Assembly: GCA_026647385.1 (NCBI GenBank)
Contig: JAPKGY010000246.1
Coordinates: 1-5,790, forward strand
Direction: 5' to 3'
Source of the DNA: Phycisphaerae bacterium
GTDB taxonomy: Bacteria > Planctomycetota > Phycisphaerae > UBA1845 > PWPN01
Length of the DNA stretch: 5,790 bases
In this document: positions 1 to 5,790 of the stretch, one piece after another
Numbering within the stretch: the stretch's first letter is position 1
Layout of the letters: each line of letters starts with the position of its first letter
Notes under the pieces: generated by a model
What the model was told of the DNA's origin: nothing
The model's database searches: none
Seen by the model: the letters and a program-made list of their open reading frames with translations, nothing else
Program-made: the position numbers and the translations under genes

Positions 1-147
1 GAACCCGGTCTCCTGCACCTTCCGGGCGCCCTGCCCCACGGCGCCGGAGTGAGAGATCGCCGCTTCCTGCAGCAGCTTTACCAGAACACGGGGCGGCGGG
101 CCAGATCGAGACGAGCCGGGCGACCGCTCCGACCTTCCATCTTCCAC
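1..147 (-). CDS. Possible 5' end of the next operon gene, unidentified
   Basis: In the minus frame whose last codon is 3-1, the left 90 bases are open and show a coding-like pattern: by hand count GC is about 77, 43 and 83 percent at codon positions 1, 2 and 3. The peptide includes VLVKLLQEAAISHSG and ARKVQETGF, faintly reminiscent of the helical N-terminal domain of GspE/PilB ATPases; that is a guess. The last usual start in this frame is GTG 147, which has no well-placed ribosome site. A better initiation signal, GGAGG (176-172) followed 10 nt later by ATG 161, belongs to a different frame that ends at TAA 80-78 after 27 codons (MATKQWKMEG...). Joining the two would need a -1 shift, so either the gene is frameshifted, the start is unconventional, or neither part is coding. 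Confidence 0.3.
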   Translation of the reverse strand, partial: MEDGRSERSPGSSRSGPPPRVLVKLLQEAAISHSGAVGQGARKVQETGF

Positions 148-311
148 TGCTTCGTTGCCATCGGTCCGTAACCTCCAACACACCCTGCTCGAACCGCAGA
201 GTCAACTCGCGTCGTTTTTCCTTGGGGCACATCCCTGCCCCTGGTTCCTCGTTTGCGGCACCTTCGAATAGACCCGATCGAGGATGAGGCCAGCGTGCGC
301 AAAGTCCATCT
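148..311. other. Spacer downstream of the pilO-like gene, no convincing gene
   Basis: No codon-position bias is apparent between about 160 and 300, and no frame gives a recognisable protein. A 35-codon ORF (309-202, minus) begins 2 nt after the pilO-like stop, but its sequence is not recognised. A small inverted repeat lies at 241-224 (minus strand GGGGCA, 6-nt loop, TGCCCC); it is not followed by a T-run in the direction of transcription, so it is not called a terminator. GGAGG at 176-172 could serve a downstream start. Confidence 0.5.
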
Positions 312-1412
312 TCACTGAGACCCTTCGCTTATACCCGTCTCCTGCCGCGCCAGTTTCAGCTTCATCACCTCCTGGTAGACCATCGGCTGGCTTTGCTCCA
401 TCAGGGGCGCGCAGTTCTGGAGCGGCTCGCCCAAAGGATGGAACCAAAGCCGGCCATCCTTCTCCGCGGTGACCGCCCCGTCCGGGTTGACGTAAACGAG
501 CGTTCCGTTGTACATGGCGTCTCCGACCGCCTTGTACTCGTCCAGACCGGGCTGGGCCGGGTTCTCCAGCACCGCCAACTGCCCTCGAGGCGAACTCAAG
601 AGGCGTCCCAAAACAAACGCGGCATCCCGGGGCGGAGGCGGAGGCGGTTCGACTTTCGGAACCCGATGCGGTTCGGGAGGAGCCGGCACGGACTGCGGCC
701 GCGGATCTTGTCGCCGCACGATTACCGGCGGCGGTTCCCACGGCTGGAACAGTTTCTTCTCCAGCCAGGGCTGATAGTCGGCCAGACTCGTTCCCTCCGG
801 GCGCGAGGTCGGCTTGCGTTCGGCCGGGTCCAGCGTCGCAGGCCTGATCTGAGGCACCAACTCGCACGAAGGCAACAGCAGCGTGTCCACGTAGGCCGTC
901 AACTTCAGCACGCCGGGCTTCTGAGACTTGTCATCCCGGCGCGTCGGCTTGTTCACCTGGTCCAAAGTCAGGGACTTGACCCGCACCGCATACGGCAGGC
1001 GGTGGAGTTCGAGCATGAAGTTCGCGATGTCGTCGATCCGGCCTTGCCCGGTGATCGAGGCATTCAAAGTCCGGACCCCGTTACGCAGCCAACGCTTCGG
1101 CGTACTCTCCAAGGTCACCTCCACCGGGAAACCGCATTGGGCACCCAGCTTCTCGAGTTCGCCGCGCCAAAGGGTGGTGGCCTCATTGGAGTCCATGGAA
1201 AGAGTCTGGCTTCCCGCGTCGAGCCATTCTCTCTGAACGATGCCGGCCAGGGTCCGTTCGGTTTCCGCCTTTTCGAGATCGCGTTTCAATTGGACGATCT
1301 GGGTGTCGTACCACTTGAGGGCGGCAAAGTATCTTCCGGCGACGACCTTCACGACCAGCAGCCCCGCCGCCAAGCCCACCAGGATCAGAAGCATTCGCTC
1401 ACGAGAATTCAT
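312..1412 (-). CDS. PilO/GspM-like protein with C-terminal PilP/GspC-like domain
   Basis: This 366-residue protein starts with a short cytoplasmic tail (MNSRER), one membrane helix (about 7-25) and a probable coiled coil (30-62), followed by a region at about 75-176 that looks like the PilO/GspM ferredoxin-like domain (conserved-looking W-x-x-ELEKLG, then TGQGRIDDIANFMLELHRLP). A proline-rich linker (225-262, with a run of six prolines) leads to a small beta-rich domain (264-330) with FVLGRLLSSPRG, Y-K-A-VGD and VNPDGAV, the pattern of PilP and the GspC homology region. KKLFQPWEPPP (219-229) resembles the segment that precedes that domain in GspC/PilP proteins. In known systems PilO pairs with PilN, and PilP/GspC contacts the secretin, so one chain could do both jobs. 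The gene follows the PilM/N-like gene by 24 bp in the same direction, with GGAG 12 nt before the ATG. The PilO call is fairly strong; the PilP-like domain is a pattern-based inference. Confidence 0.75.
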   Translation of the reverse strand: MNSRERMLLILVGLAAGLLVVKVVAGRYFAALKWYDTQIVQLKRDLEKAETERTLAGIVQREWLDAGSQTLSMDSNEATTLWRGELEKLGAQCGFPVEVTLESTPKRWLRNGVRTLNASITGQGRIDDIANFMLELHRLPYAVRVKSLTLDQVNKPTRRDDKSQKPGVLKLTAYVDTLLLPSCELVPQIRPATLDPAERKPTSRPEGTSLADYQPWLEKKLFQPWEPPPVIVRRQDPRPQSVPAPPEPHRVPKVEPPPPPPRDAAFVLGRLLSSPRGQLAVLENPAQPGLDEYKAVGDAMYNGTLVYVNPDGAVTAEKDGRLWFHPLGEPLQNCAPLMEQSQPMVYQEVMKLKLARQETGISEGSQ

Positions 1413-1436
1413 GCCTGCACGTCGCTCCGAGAGTCT

Positions 1437-2993
1437 CTACGACCCTTGCTTCGTTTCCTTCATCTCCTGCAACTCGATGATCACCTTGTCCTTGACCGGA
1501 TAGTCGGGCAACCGGCTGTCCTCCTTGTTGCCGACCTTCGCCTGATAGAGGGGGCGCCCCTTGGCGTCCTTGAGCTCGGCCACGTTGAGGACGATGCCGG
1601 CGGCCACCGTCTCCTGCTTGGTCACCATGTCCAGGCTGAGCGTCCCCTTTTCGTTGCACTCCAGGCGGGTGATGTAACCCTCCTGGTTGGAGGGAAAAGC
1701 TTCGGCCAAGCGCTTGAACTTGTCGATCCAGACGATGTTCTTCGCCTGCCACGCCCGCACGTCGTCCATGCGGTCGAACAGTTCCTTGCGGGCCTTCTGG
1801 TCCGAGTTCACTTCCCGGATCACGGCTTTGATCCGGTTGATCTCCGCCTTGCGGCCCTTGAACGGTTGATAGGCGAGCACGCCGCCCGCGACGACGAACA
1901 GCGCGACCGTCGCGACGAGCATCGGCCGCTGGCGTTTCCGTTCCCGCTCGACGGCTTCGGGCTCCTTGGGATTGAGGAAGTCGAAAGAGTTTTCAGCCTC
2001 TTTCAGGCTGCTCAACGCCAGGCCGACGACCGCGCTGAACGGGGCGGTCGACATCTCCTTGGACCGCCGCCAGGCGACGATCTCCGGGACCTCGTAGACC
2101 CGCGCCGGGGCCGCGAACCGCTGCTCGAACCGTTCGATGACCTGCTCGTCCGGCCCCCCGGTTCCCGCGATGACCACCCGGTTGATCGTGGAACCGGGCG
2201 AGGTCATGCGGTAGGCCTCGACCGTCCGGCCCACCTCGATCAACAGGGCGTCCAGGGGTAAGGGACGCGGCCCCGGTTCGTCCAGCAGCCGAACGGTATC
2301 TCCCGCGAGGGTCGGTTGGGCCGCGCCGGTGTCGGTGTCGGTCAGTCTGGCGGTCAGCCCTTCGGGAGGGACGGAGACCGAAGCCGCCCGCGAATACATG
2401 AGCCGGCCCTCGGCGACGACGTTGATCTCCGTCATCGTCGGGCCGATGTCCACCATCAACACGCGGTCCGTCGAGGTCGGCTCGGGGAGCAGCGCCGCGA
2501 CGTTGGCGTAAGGCCGCAGTCCGATGCGCTCCGGCTTCAGCCCCGCGTTGACCACCGTCTGGCGATACCGCTCGACCACCGCGGTCCGAACAGCCGCGAC
2601 CCAGATTTCGCACATGCCTTCCTTGGCGCCCGGGGACATCGCGAAATCCACGACCGCCTGATCCTTGGCGAAGGGCAGTTCCTTGGCCGCCTGGACGTGC
2701 ACCATCGCGGCAATCTCTTCCTTCGAACCGCGCGGCAGCGTCATGGACGTGAACACGGCTTCCTGACGGGGCACGTCGACGATCGCCCGACGCGTCCGGA
2801 TGCGATGTTCAGCCAGCGTGCGCCTCAGGAACGCCCCCATTCCGACCGGGTCGCGGGGATCGGTCTCCGCCGGCAGGGGAACGTGCAGCGCCTTGCGCAC
2901 CTTCATCCCGCCGCGCCGAAACTGCCCGTCGAGCACCCGCAGCGAGCGCTCGTCCCAGTCGATACACACCATGCTCCGATCAGCGATCATCAT
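1437..2993 (-). CDS. PilM-PilN fusion (GspL-like) inner-membrane platform protein
   Basis: The 518-residue product combines two parts. Residues 8 to about 330 resemble the PilM/GspL actin-like fold: an opening strand with CIDWDERSLRVL (10-21), QAAKELPF (101-108), a nucleotide-phosphate loop-like VDIGPTMTEINVV (181-193), and AGTGG (276-280) where PilM has its adenosine-site glycines. After DFLNPKEP (338-345), which recalls the PilN N-terminal 'NLLP' segment, comes a basic stretch, one membrane helix (about 357-376), a probable coiled coil (380-420) and a periplasmic PilN-like domain. PilM and PilN are usually separate; the joined form matches GspL topology. It would anchor the secretion ATPase and contact the PilO/GspM partner encoded next. 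The start is uncertain: ATG 2993 (chosen) and ATG 2990 overlap the gspK stop by 11-14 nt; ATG 2972 lies just after it but has a poorly spaced GGAG; ATG 3026 lacks a clear ribosome site. The stop is TAG 1439-1437. Confidence 0.8.
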   Translation of the reverse strand: MMIADRSMVCIDWDERSLRVLDGQFRRGGMKVRKALHVPLPAETDPRDPVGMGAFLRRTLAEHRIRTRRAIVDVPRQEAVFTSMTLPRGSKEEIAAMVHVQAAKELPFAKDQAVVDFAMSPGAKEGMCEIWVAAVRTAVVERYRQTVVNAGLKPERIGLRPYANVAALLPEPTSTDRVLMVDIGPTMTEINVVAEGRLMYSRAASVSVPPEGLTARLTDTDTGAAQPTLAGDTVRLLDEPGPRPLPLDALLIEVGRTVEAYRMTSPGSTINRVVIAGTGGPDEQVIERFEQRFAAPARVYEVPEIVAWRRSKEMSTAPFSAVVGLALSSLKEAENSFDFLNPKEPEAVERERKRQRPMLVATVALFVVAGGVLAYQPFKGRKAEINRIKAVIREVNSDQKARKELFDRMDDVRAWQAKNIVWIDKFKRLAEAFPSNQEGYITRLECNEKGTLSLDMVTKQETVAAGIVLNVAELKDAKGRPLYQAKVGNKEDSRLPDYPVKDKVIIELQEMKETKQGS

Positions 2994-5457
2994 CGAACTC
3001 GAATGCCTCGCTCCGCTGGTCACCATCCAGCGGATAACCGATGCCCAGCCGGGTCACGTCCCGGAAGTACTTGATCTGGGCCAGTTGCCCCTGCATCTCG
3101 ACCACCGCCTGAATCCGATCCACGGTCCCCACGTGATCCGCGAACCCGATCACGTCCACCGTGAACTGGATCGAGCGGGCGGTGACGTGGTTGCAGGTCA
3201 CGGCAAACCGCTCCGGCGGCAGCACACCGGCGGTCACCAGCCATGCGGGCGTCTTCTTCTCCTCGGCGTTCAGTTGCCCGCGTCGAGAGGCAATGGCCAG
3301 CGCCTCCTCTTCCGTCAGGCCCGGTATCGTCTTCAAAACCGCCACCGGCGCGGTGTTCACGTTGATTAGCCCTCGCTGAATCGGGTTCTGTGCGACGGTC
3401 AGCCGGTCCATCAACAACGGCATGTCCTCCGCCACCACCGGACTGACGACCGGAGTCCCCTTGGACTTCTTCTTGCCGCCACCGCCGACGCCGCCCGTGC
3501 CCCCCTTGCCGCTCCCGTCGCCCGTATTCTCAGCCTCGTCCCCTTGGCCGGTACCCGCGTCTGTTTCATCGTCCCGACCGGTCGCCTTGTCCTCGCCCTC
3601 CTCGCCGCCCGCTTGATCTGCCTCTTCACCGCCGGGCGGGTTGTCACCTCTATTTCCATCTCCCCGCGGCCCGCGCCCGTCCCGCGGGCGTCGTTCGTCT
3701 CCCCGGTCCCCGCGCCCGTCCCGCGGGCGTCGTTCGTCTCCCCGGTCCCCCTGGCCTGCCTCACCCCGATCCGCGTCCCCACGTGCCGATTCATCCCGTT
3801 CGGCCTCCGGCTGATCCGGATGAGCCCGATCGCGCGGCCGACGGTTTTCCGTCGCACGCGGGTCGTCCTCAGGGTTTTCCTGGCCGGCACGCGGCCTCCG
3901 GACCGTCTGCTGCCGGCGACTCTTATTCTTGTTCAGAGGGTCTTCATCCTCAAGATTATCGGTCTTGCCGCCCCTGTCAGGCGATCTGGTCTTGTCGCTG
4001 GACCCATCATTTCCGTCGGCCTCGTCGGATTCCCGATCCCTGCCTGAACCGCGCCGGTCCGCGTCCGGCGAGCCCTCATCCGCGCCGTCCCCCCTGTCTT
4101 TGGCATCGGTATCGCCCTTATCAGTGCTGGCATCGCCGTTTTTCGAGTCGTTGTCCTTGCTGTCGGAGCCTCGACCCTCGTCCGCATCCCCGTCCTGGTC
4201 CTTGTCTTGTGTGCCGCCTGCACCCTTCGCCCCTTCGGACGGAGTTGTTTCTTCCGCTTTGCCCTCGGGCGGCGTATTGGCCTCCTTCCGGCCGGACTCG
4301 TATTGCTTCCATACGTCATCGTAGTTGGACGAGCCGTCCTGGAAGACCTGCAGGCCGAGCAGTTCCCCGACGGAGCGGAACTTGTAGCCGCGTTTCTGGG
4401 CCTCGGCCAGGAATTCCACGAATTCCGGGGAGAACACGTCGATGAGGCTCTCCGGCAGATCGTCCACGGTCTTGAACCGGTAGGCGTTGAGGTTGAGTCT
4501 GGGCTTGTTGTCGTCGGCGCTGTTCATGTCCCAGGAGTAAACGGTCACGAAGGGCAGCAGGCCGCGATCGAGCAGTCCGTCACCGTCGTCGGGAGGGAAT
4601 ACGCCTTCCGGCCCGTCGTCCTCGTTCGGGTCCAGACAATCGTTCCGGTTGTAGTCTTCCCCGTAGAGAATCCGCCCGTTGAAATACCGGACCGTCAGGA
4701 GTTCCTCGACGGTATCCAGCGGCTTGTTCTTGGCCCGGTAGGGCGGGTCGAGGGTCATATAGTAGCCGCTTTCCGCGCCGCTCGGCGGCGTCACCTCGTC
4801 GTCGGAGTCGCGCCAGTCGATCAGCGCGTTGGTGAGCTGCTCGGGCGTCACGTTGCGAAGTTCCAATTCACCGAAGAGCGTCAGCAGTTGCTCTCGAGTG
4901 GCGGTGTTGAGGTTCAGTTTGCTGGTTTCGTCGACCAGCCCGTAGCGCATCCGCGGGTTCTCGCCCTCGTACTCGGTCGCCACGACGCTGAACCGCCAGG
5001 CCGGCTGGCCTTCGATCGCCTCCTGGTCCGCCAGACTCAGGGAGCCGCCGATCCGGTCCGGCGCCCACACGAGTATGCGTCGGAAGGCCTCGCGGTTGTT
5101 GTACCAACTGTCCATATTGGTGCGCTGGTCGCGCAGCAGCAGCATGACGCGAGCCAACCCGGACTCGGCCGCCAACCGGGCCTGCTGGCGACTCCGCAGC
5201 CCGTGGACCAGTTCGAGCTCGGACTGCATCCAATACGAGAAGCTGGCTGCCACCAGCGCGAACAGGCTGATGACCACCAGCACGACCACCAGCAACATCC
5301 CCCGACGCGCAAACGGCCTCTCGCGGGCCACGTGCTTTCGCTGAATCCCAACGTCTTGACGTTTTGACGTTGTGACTTTCGCCACGGCGAATCCCGCCAC
5401 GTCGGATCTTCGACTTCGATTTTGACGTTTGGACTTTTTGACGTTTTGACTTTTCAC
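2980..5457 (-). CDS. gspK: GspK-like minor pseudopilin with large charged low-complexity insert
   Basis: The 825-residue product is far longer than usual GspK proteins (about 300-350). A basic leader ends in RRG (residues 51-53), followed by a hydrophobic helix from M54 to about W76, as expected for prepilin peptidase cleavage after G53. Mature position 5 is Val, not Glu; loss of Glu5 is characteristic of GspK. Family motifs follow in order: KLNLNTATREQL (180-191), PFVTVYSWDMN (302-312), RLNLNAYR (320-327), and a helix-hairpin-helix-like INVNTAPVAVLKTIPGLTEE (698-717). Residues 388-668 are a D/E/R/K/G-rich insert between the second and third motif blocks. GspK caps the pseudopilus tip with GspI and GspJ. 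GTG 5457 was chosen because it overlaps the gspJ stop behind a purine-rich ribosome site; it gives an unusually long 53-residue leader. GTG 5331 would give an 11-residue leader and leave the repeat block untranslated. The family call is firm; the start is not. Confidence 0.85.
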   Translation of the reverse strand: MKSQNVKKSKRQNRSRRSDVAGFAVAKVTTSKRQDVGIQRKHVARERPFARRGMLLVVVLVVISLFALVAASFSYWMQSELELVHGLRSRQQARLAAESGLARVMLLLRDQRTNMDSWYNNREAFRRILVWAPDRIGGSLSLADQEAIEGQPAWRFSVVATEYEGENPRMRYGLVDETSKLNLNTATREQLLTLFGELELRNVTPEQLTNALIDWRDSDDEVTPPSGAESGYYMTLDPPYRAKNKPLDTVEELLTVRYFNGRILYGEDYNRNDCLDPNEDDGPEGVFPPDDGDGLLDRGLLPFVTVYSWDMNSADDNKPRLNLNAYRFKTVDDLPESLIDVFSPEFVEFLAEAQKRGYKFRSVGELLGLQVFQDGSSNYDDVWKQYESGRKEANTPPEGKAEETTPSEGAKGAGGTQDKDQDGDADEGRGSDSKDNDSKNGDASTDKGDTDAKDRGDGADEGSPDADRRGSGRDRESDEADGNDGSSDKTRSPDRGGKTDNLEDEDPLNKNKSRRQQTVRRPRAGQENPEDDPRATENRRPRDRAHPDQPEAERDESARGDADRGEAGQGDRGDERRPRDGRGDRGDERRPRDGRGPRGDGNRGDNPPGGEEADQAGGEEGEDKATGRDDETDAGTGQGDEAENTGDGSGKGGTGGVGGGGKKKSKGTPVVSPVVAEDMPLLMDRLTVAQNPIQRGLINVNTAPVAVLKTIPGLTEEEALAIASRRGQLNAEEKKTPAWLVTAGVLPPERFAVTCNHVTARSIQFTVDVIGFADHVGTVDRIQAVVEMQGQLAQIKYFRDVTRLGIGYPLDGDQRSEAFEFDDDR
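3454..4296 (-). repeat. Low-complexity charged insert coding region within gspK
   Basis: This stretch encodes residues 388-668 of the GspK-like protein. Composition shifts along it: first D/K/S/G-rich (about 400-500), then R/P/D/E-rich (about 505-600), then G/E/D-rich (600-650), and finally a glycine run with KKKSKG before the folded C-terminal part resumes. Hydrophobic residues are almost absent, so a disordered polyampholyte linker is the natural reading. It remains in frame with no stop, and conserved GspK motifs flank it on both sides, so it is an insertion and not a fusion end or frameshift artefact. Confidence 0.85.
3671..3750 (-). repeat. Perfect 39-bp direct tandem repeat, two copies
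   Basis: Copy one spans 3671-3709 and copy two 3710-3748; they are identical and the match runs on for 2 more bases to the right. The unit is 13 codons, so the repeat keeps frame and encodes two copies of RGDERRPRDGRG followed by D or P (about residues 570-596 of GspK). Perfect identity, including third codon positions, indicates a recent duplication. Confidence 0.9.
5353..5450 (-). repeat. Two clusters of 8-bp tandem repeats (consensus GTCAAAAC) around a short palindrome
   Basis: On the minus strand 5450-5419 reads as four consecutive octamers: GTCAAAAC, GTCAAAAA, GTCCAAAC, GTCAAAAT. After a 42-bp spacer, 5376-5353 reads as three more: GTCACAAC, GTCAAAAC, GTCAAGAC. The spacer contains the inverted repeat TTCGCCGTGGCGAA (5391-5378). 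The block is visibly richer in A than its surroundings. It falls in the first 35 codons of gspK if translation starts at 5457, where it encodes basic residues such as SKRQN and SKRQD. Because 8 is not a multiple of 3, successive units are read in different frames, which suggests the repeat arose as DNA and not as a protein motif. Its function is unknown. Confidence 0.75.
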
Positions 5458-5790
5458 TGCGTCGGCCCTCCCTCCTGCCGGGCCATGCTGTCGGCCGCGC
5501 CGTATTGGCGCGAACTCATCAGCGTGCGGTCGGCCTCCGCGATCGGCACGACGAGGGTGAAGCGATCGGGGTGGAAGGGCTTCTGGTCCGGGTGGGCTTC
5601 GAGGTCTTCCCACTGGGTGAGGTCGAACATTTCGCCCTCGGGATCGACGGGGACCTTGCCGAGGGTGATCCGGACGGCCTGGGGCAGCGAGCTACCCGAG
5701 CTCATCGGGCCGGTGGCGGTGCCGCCGGAGCCGCCTTGGCCGCCGCCTTCCTGACCCTCCTCTCCGCCCGGCAGCCACCGGTCGCGCCAC
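5454..5790 (-). CDS. gspJ: GspJ-like minor pseudopilin, C-terminal part (5' end outside window)
   Basis: The visible 111 residues are the C-terminal end of a protein whose start lies beyond the right edge; the frame stays open to the edge and stops at TGA 5456-5454. The pattern W-x-D-x-W near the edge, then LPQAVRITL, then FTLVVPIAEA is the typical end of GspJ/PulJ pseudopilins, where a tryptophan-rich strand is followed by 'LP-x-AV-x-(I/L)-T-L' and a final strand ending in a polar tail. GspJ is a minor pseudopilin that forms the tip complex with GspI and GspK in type II secretion. Here a glycine/glutamate-rich linker of about 20 residues (5768-5706) separates the W-x-D-x-W motif from the LP motif. 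The next gene, gspK, starts inside this stop codon, which fits the usual I-J-K order. The family call rests on motif recognition over a short fragment; a related type IV-pilin-like protein is the main alternative. Confidence 0.72.
   Translation of the reverse strand, partial: WRDRWLPGGEEGQEGGGQGGSGGTATGPMSSGSSLPQAVRITLGKVPVDPEGEMFDLTQWEDLEAHPDQKPFHPDRFTLVVPIAEADRTLMSSRQYGAADSMARQEGGPTQ
5466..5476 (-). promoter_or_regulatory. Ribosome binding site for gspK (AGGAGGGAGGG)
   Basis: On the minus strand the run AGGAGGGAGGG ends 8 nt before the GTG at 5457. It lies inside the end of gspJ and supports translation starting at that GTG, coupled to gspJ termination through the GTGA overlap. The same bases also encode Glu-Gly-Gly codons of gspJ, so the purine run could be partly fortuitous. 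Confidence 0.55.

Noticed and set aside
224..241. Hairpin downstream of the pilO-like gene as a terminator
   Set aside because: The stem is only 6 bp and no T-run follows on the minus strand; the adjacent T-run on the plus strand precedes the hairpin.
202..309. 35-codon ORF starting 2 nt after the pilO-like stop
   Set aside because: The spacing is operon-like, but there is no good ribosome site, no recognisable sequence and only weak codon bias.
393..2261. Plus-strand ORF of 622 codons antisense to the pilO-like and pilM/N-like genes
   Set aside because: It runs opposite two genes with recognisable domains, crosses their boundary, and is rich in R, L, H and D as expected for the reverse of GC-rich coding DNA. 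No family features were seen.
3671..3750. Short direct repeats as a possible CRISPR array
   Set aside because: The two copies abut with no spacer, are in frame, and lie within a coding low-complexity segment.
3411..3890. Minus-strand 159-codon ORF in another frame of the GspK insert
   Set aside because: It is the frameshifted reading of a low-complexity repeat (R/T/G/A-rich) and the gspK frame is supported by motifs on both sides.
3640..4110. Several RGD tripeptides in the GspK insert as cell-adhesion motifs
   Set aside because: In a segment made mostly of R, G and D they are expected by composition; nothing else suggests integrin-type binding.
4207..5367. Plus-strand ORF of 386 codons antisense to gspK
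   Set aside because: It mirrors the conserved N-terminal part of GspK and shows no domain of its own; a high-GC shadow ORF.
5458..5613. Extending gspK upstream to ATG 5613
   Set aside because: It would place 52 extra R/P/G-rich residues inside gspJ, in a frame that conflicts with the recognisable GspJ sequence, when a GTG with a purine-rich ribosome site exists at 5457.

Overview
The window is a GC-rich stretch, all of whose convincing genes lie on the minus strand, so the operon reads from right to left. It holds part of a type II secretion / type IV pilus-like apparatus: the 3' end of a GspJ-like minor pseudopilin, a complete but greatly enlarged GspK-like minor pseudopilin, a PilM-PilN (GspL-like) fusion protein, and a PilO protein with a PilP/GspC-like C-terminal domain. 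High GC, fused Pil/Gsp platform subunits and a long charged insert in GspK together suggest a Planctomycetota-like or other deep-branching diderm bacterium. That placement is an inference from gene style, not a match to a known genome.

Layout, in order of transcription. Positions 5790-5454: C-terminus of GspJ. 5457-2980: gspK, whose GTG start overlaps the gspJ stop (GTGA) behind a purine-rich ribosome binding site. Its first 42 codons run through an AT-richer block of 8-bp repeats, and about 280 codons (4296-3454) encode a charged low-complexity insert that splits the protein. About 2993-1437: pilM/pilN-like gene overlapping the gspK stop. 1412-312: pilO/pilP-like gene, 24 bp further on. 311 to about 160: no convincing gene. 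From about 160 to the left edge there may be the 5' end of another gene, but its frame is unclear.

Working model: GspJ and GspK would sit at the tip of a pseudopilus after prepilin peptidase processing. The PilM/N-like protein would join a cytoplasmic actin-like domain to an inner-membrane segment and a periplasmic domain. The PilO/P-like protein would be its periplasmic partner and could reach an outer-membrane secretin. The ATPase, polytopic membrane protein, major pseudopilin and secretin are not visible in the window. No RNA genes, CRISPR arrays, insertion sequences or clear promoters or terminators were seen.
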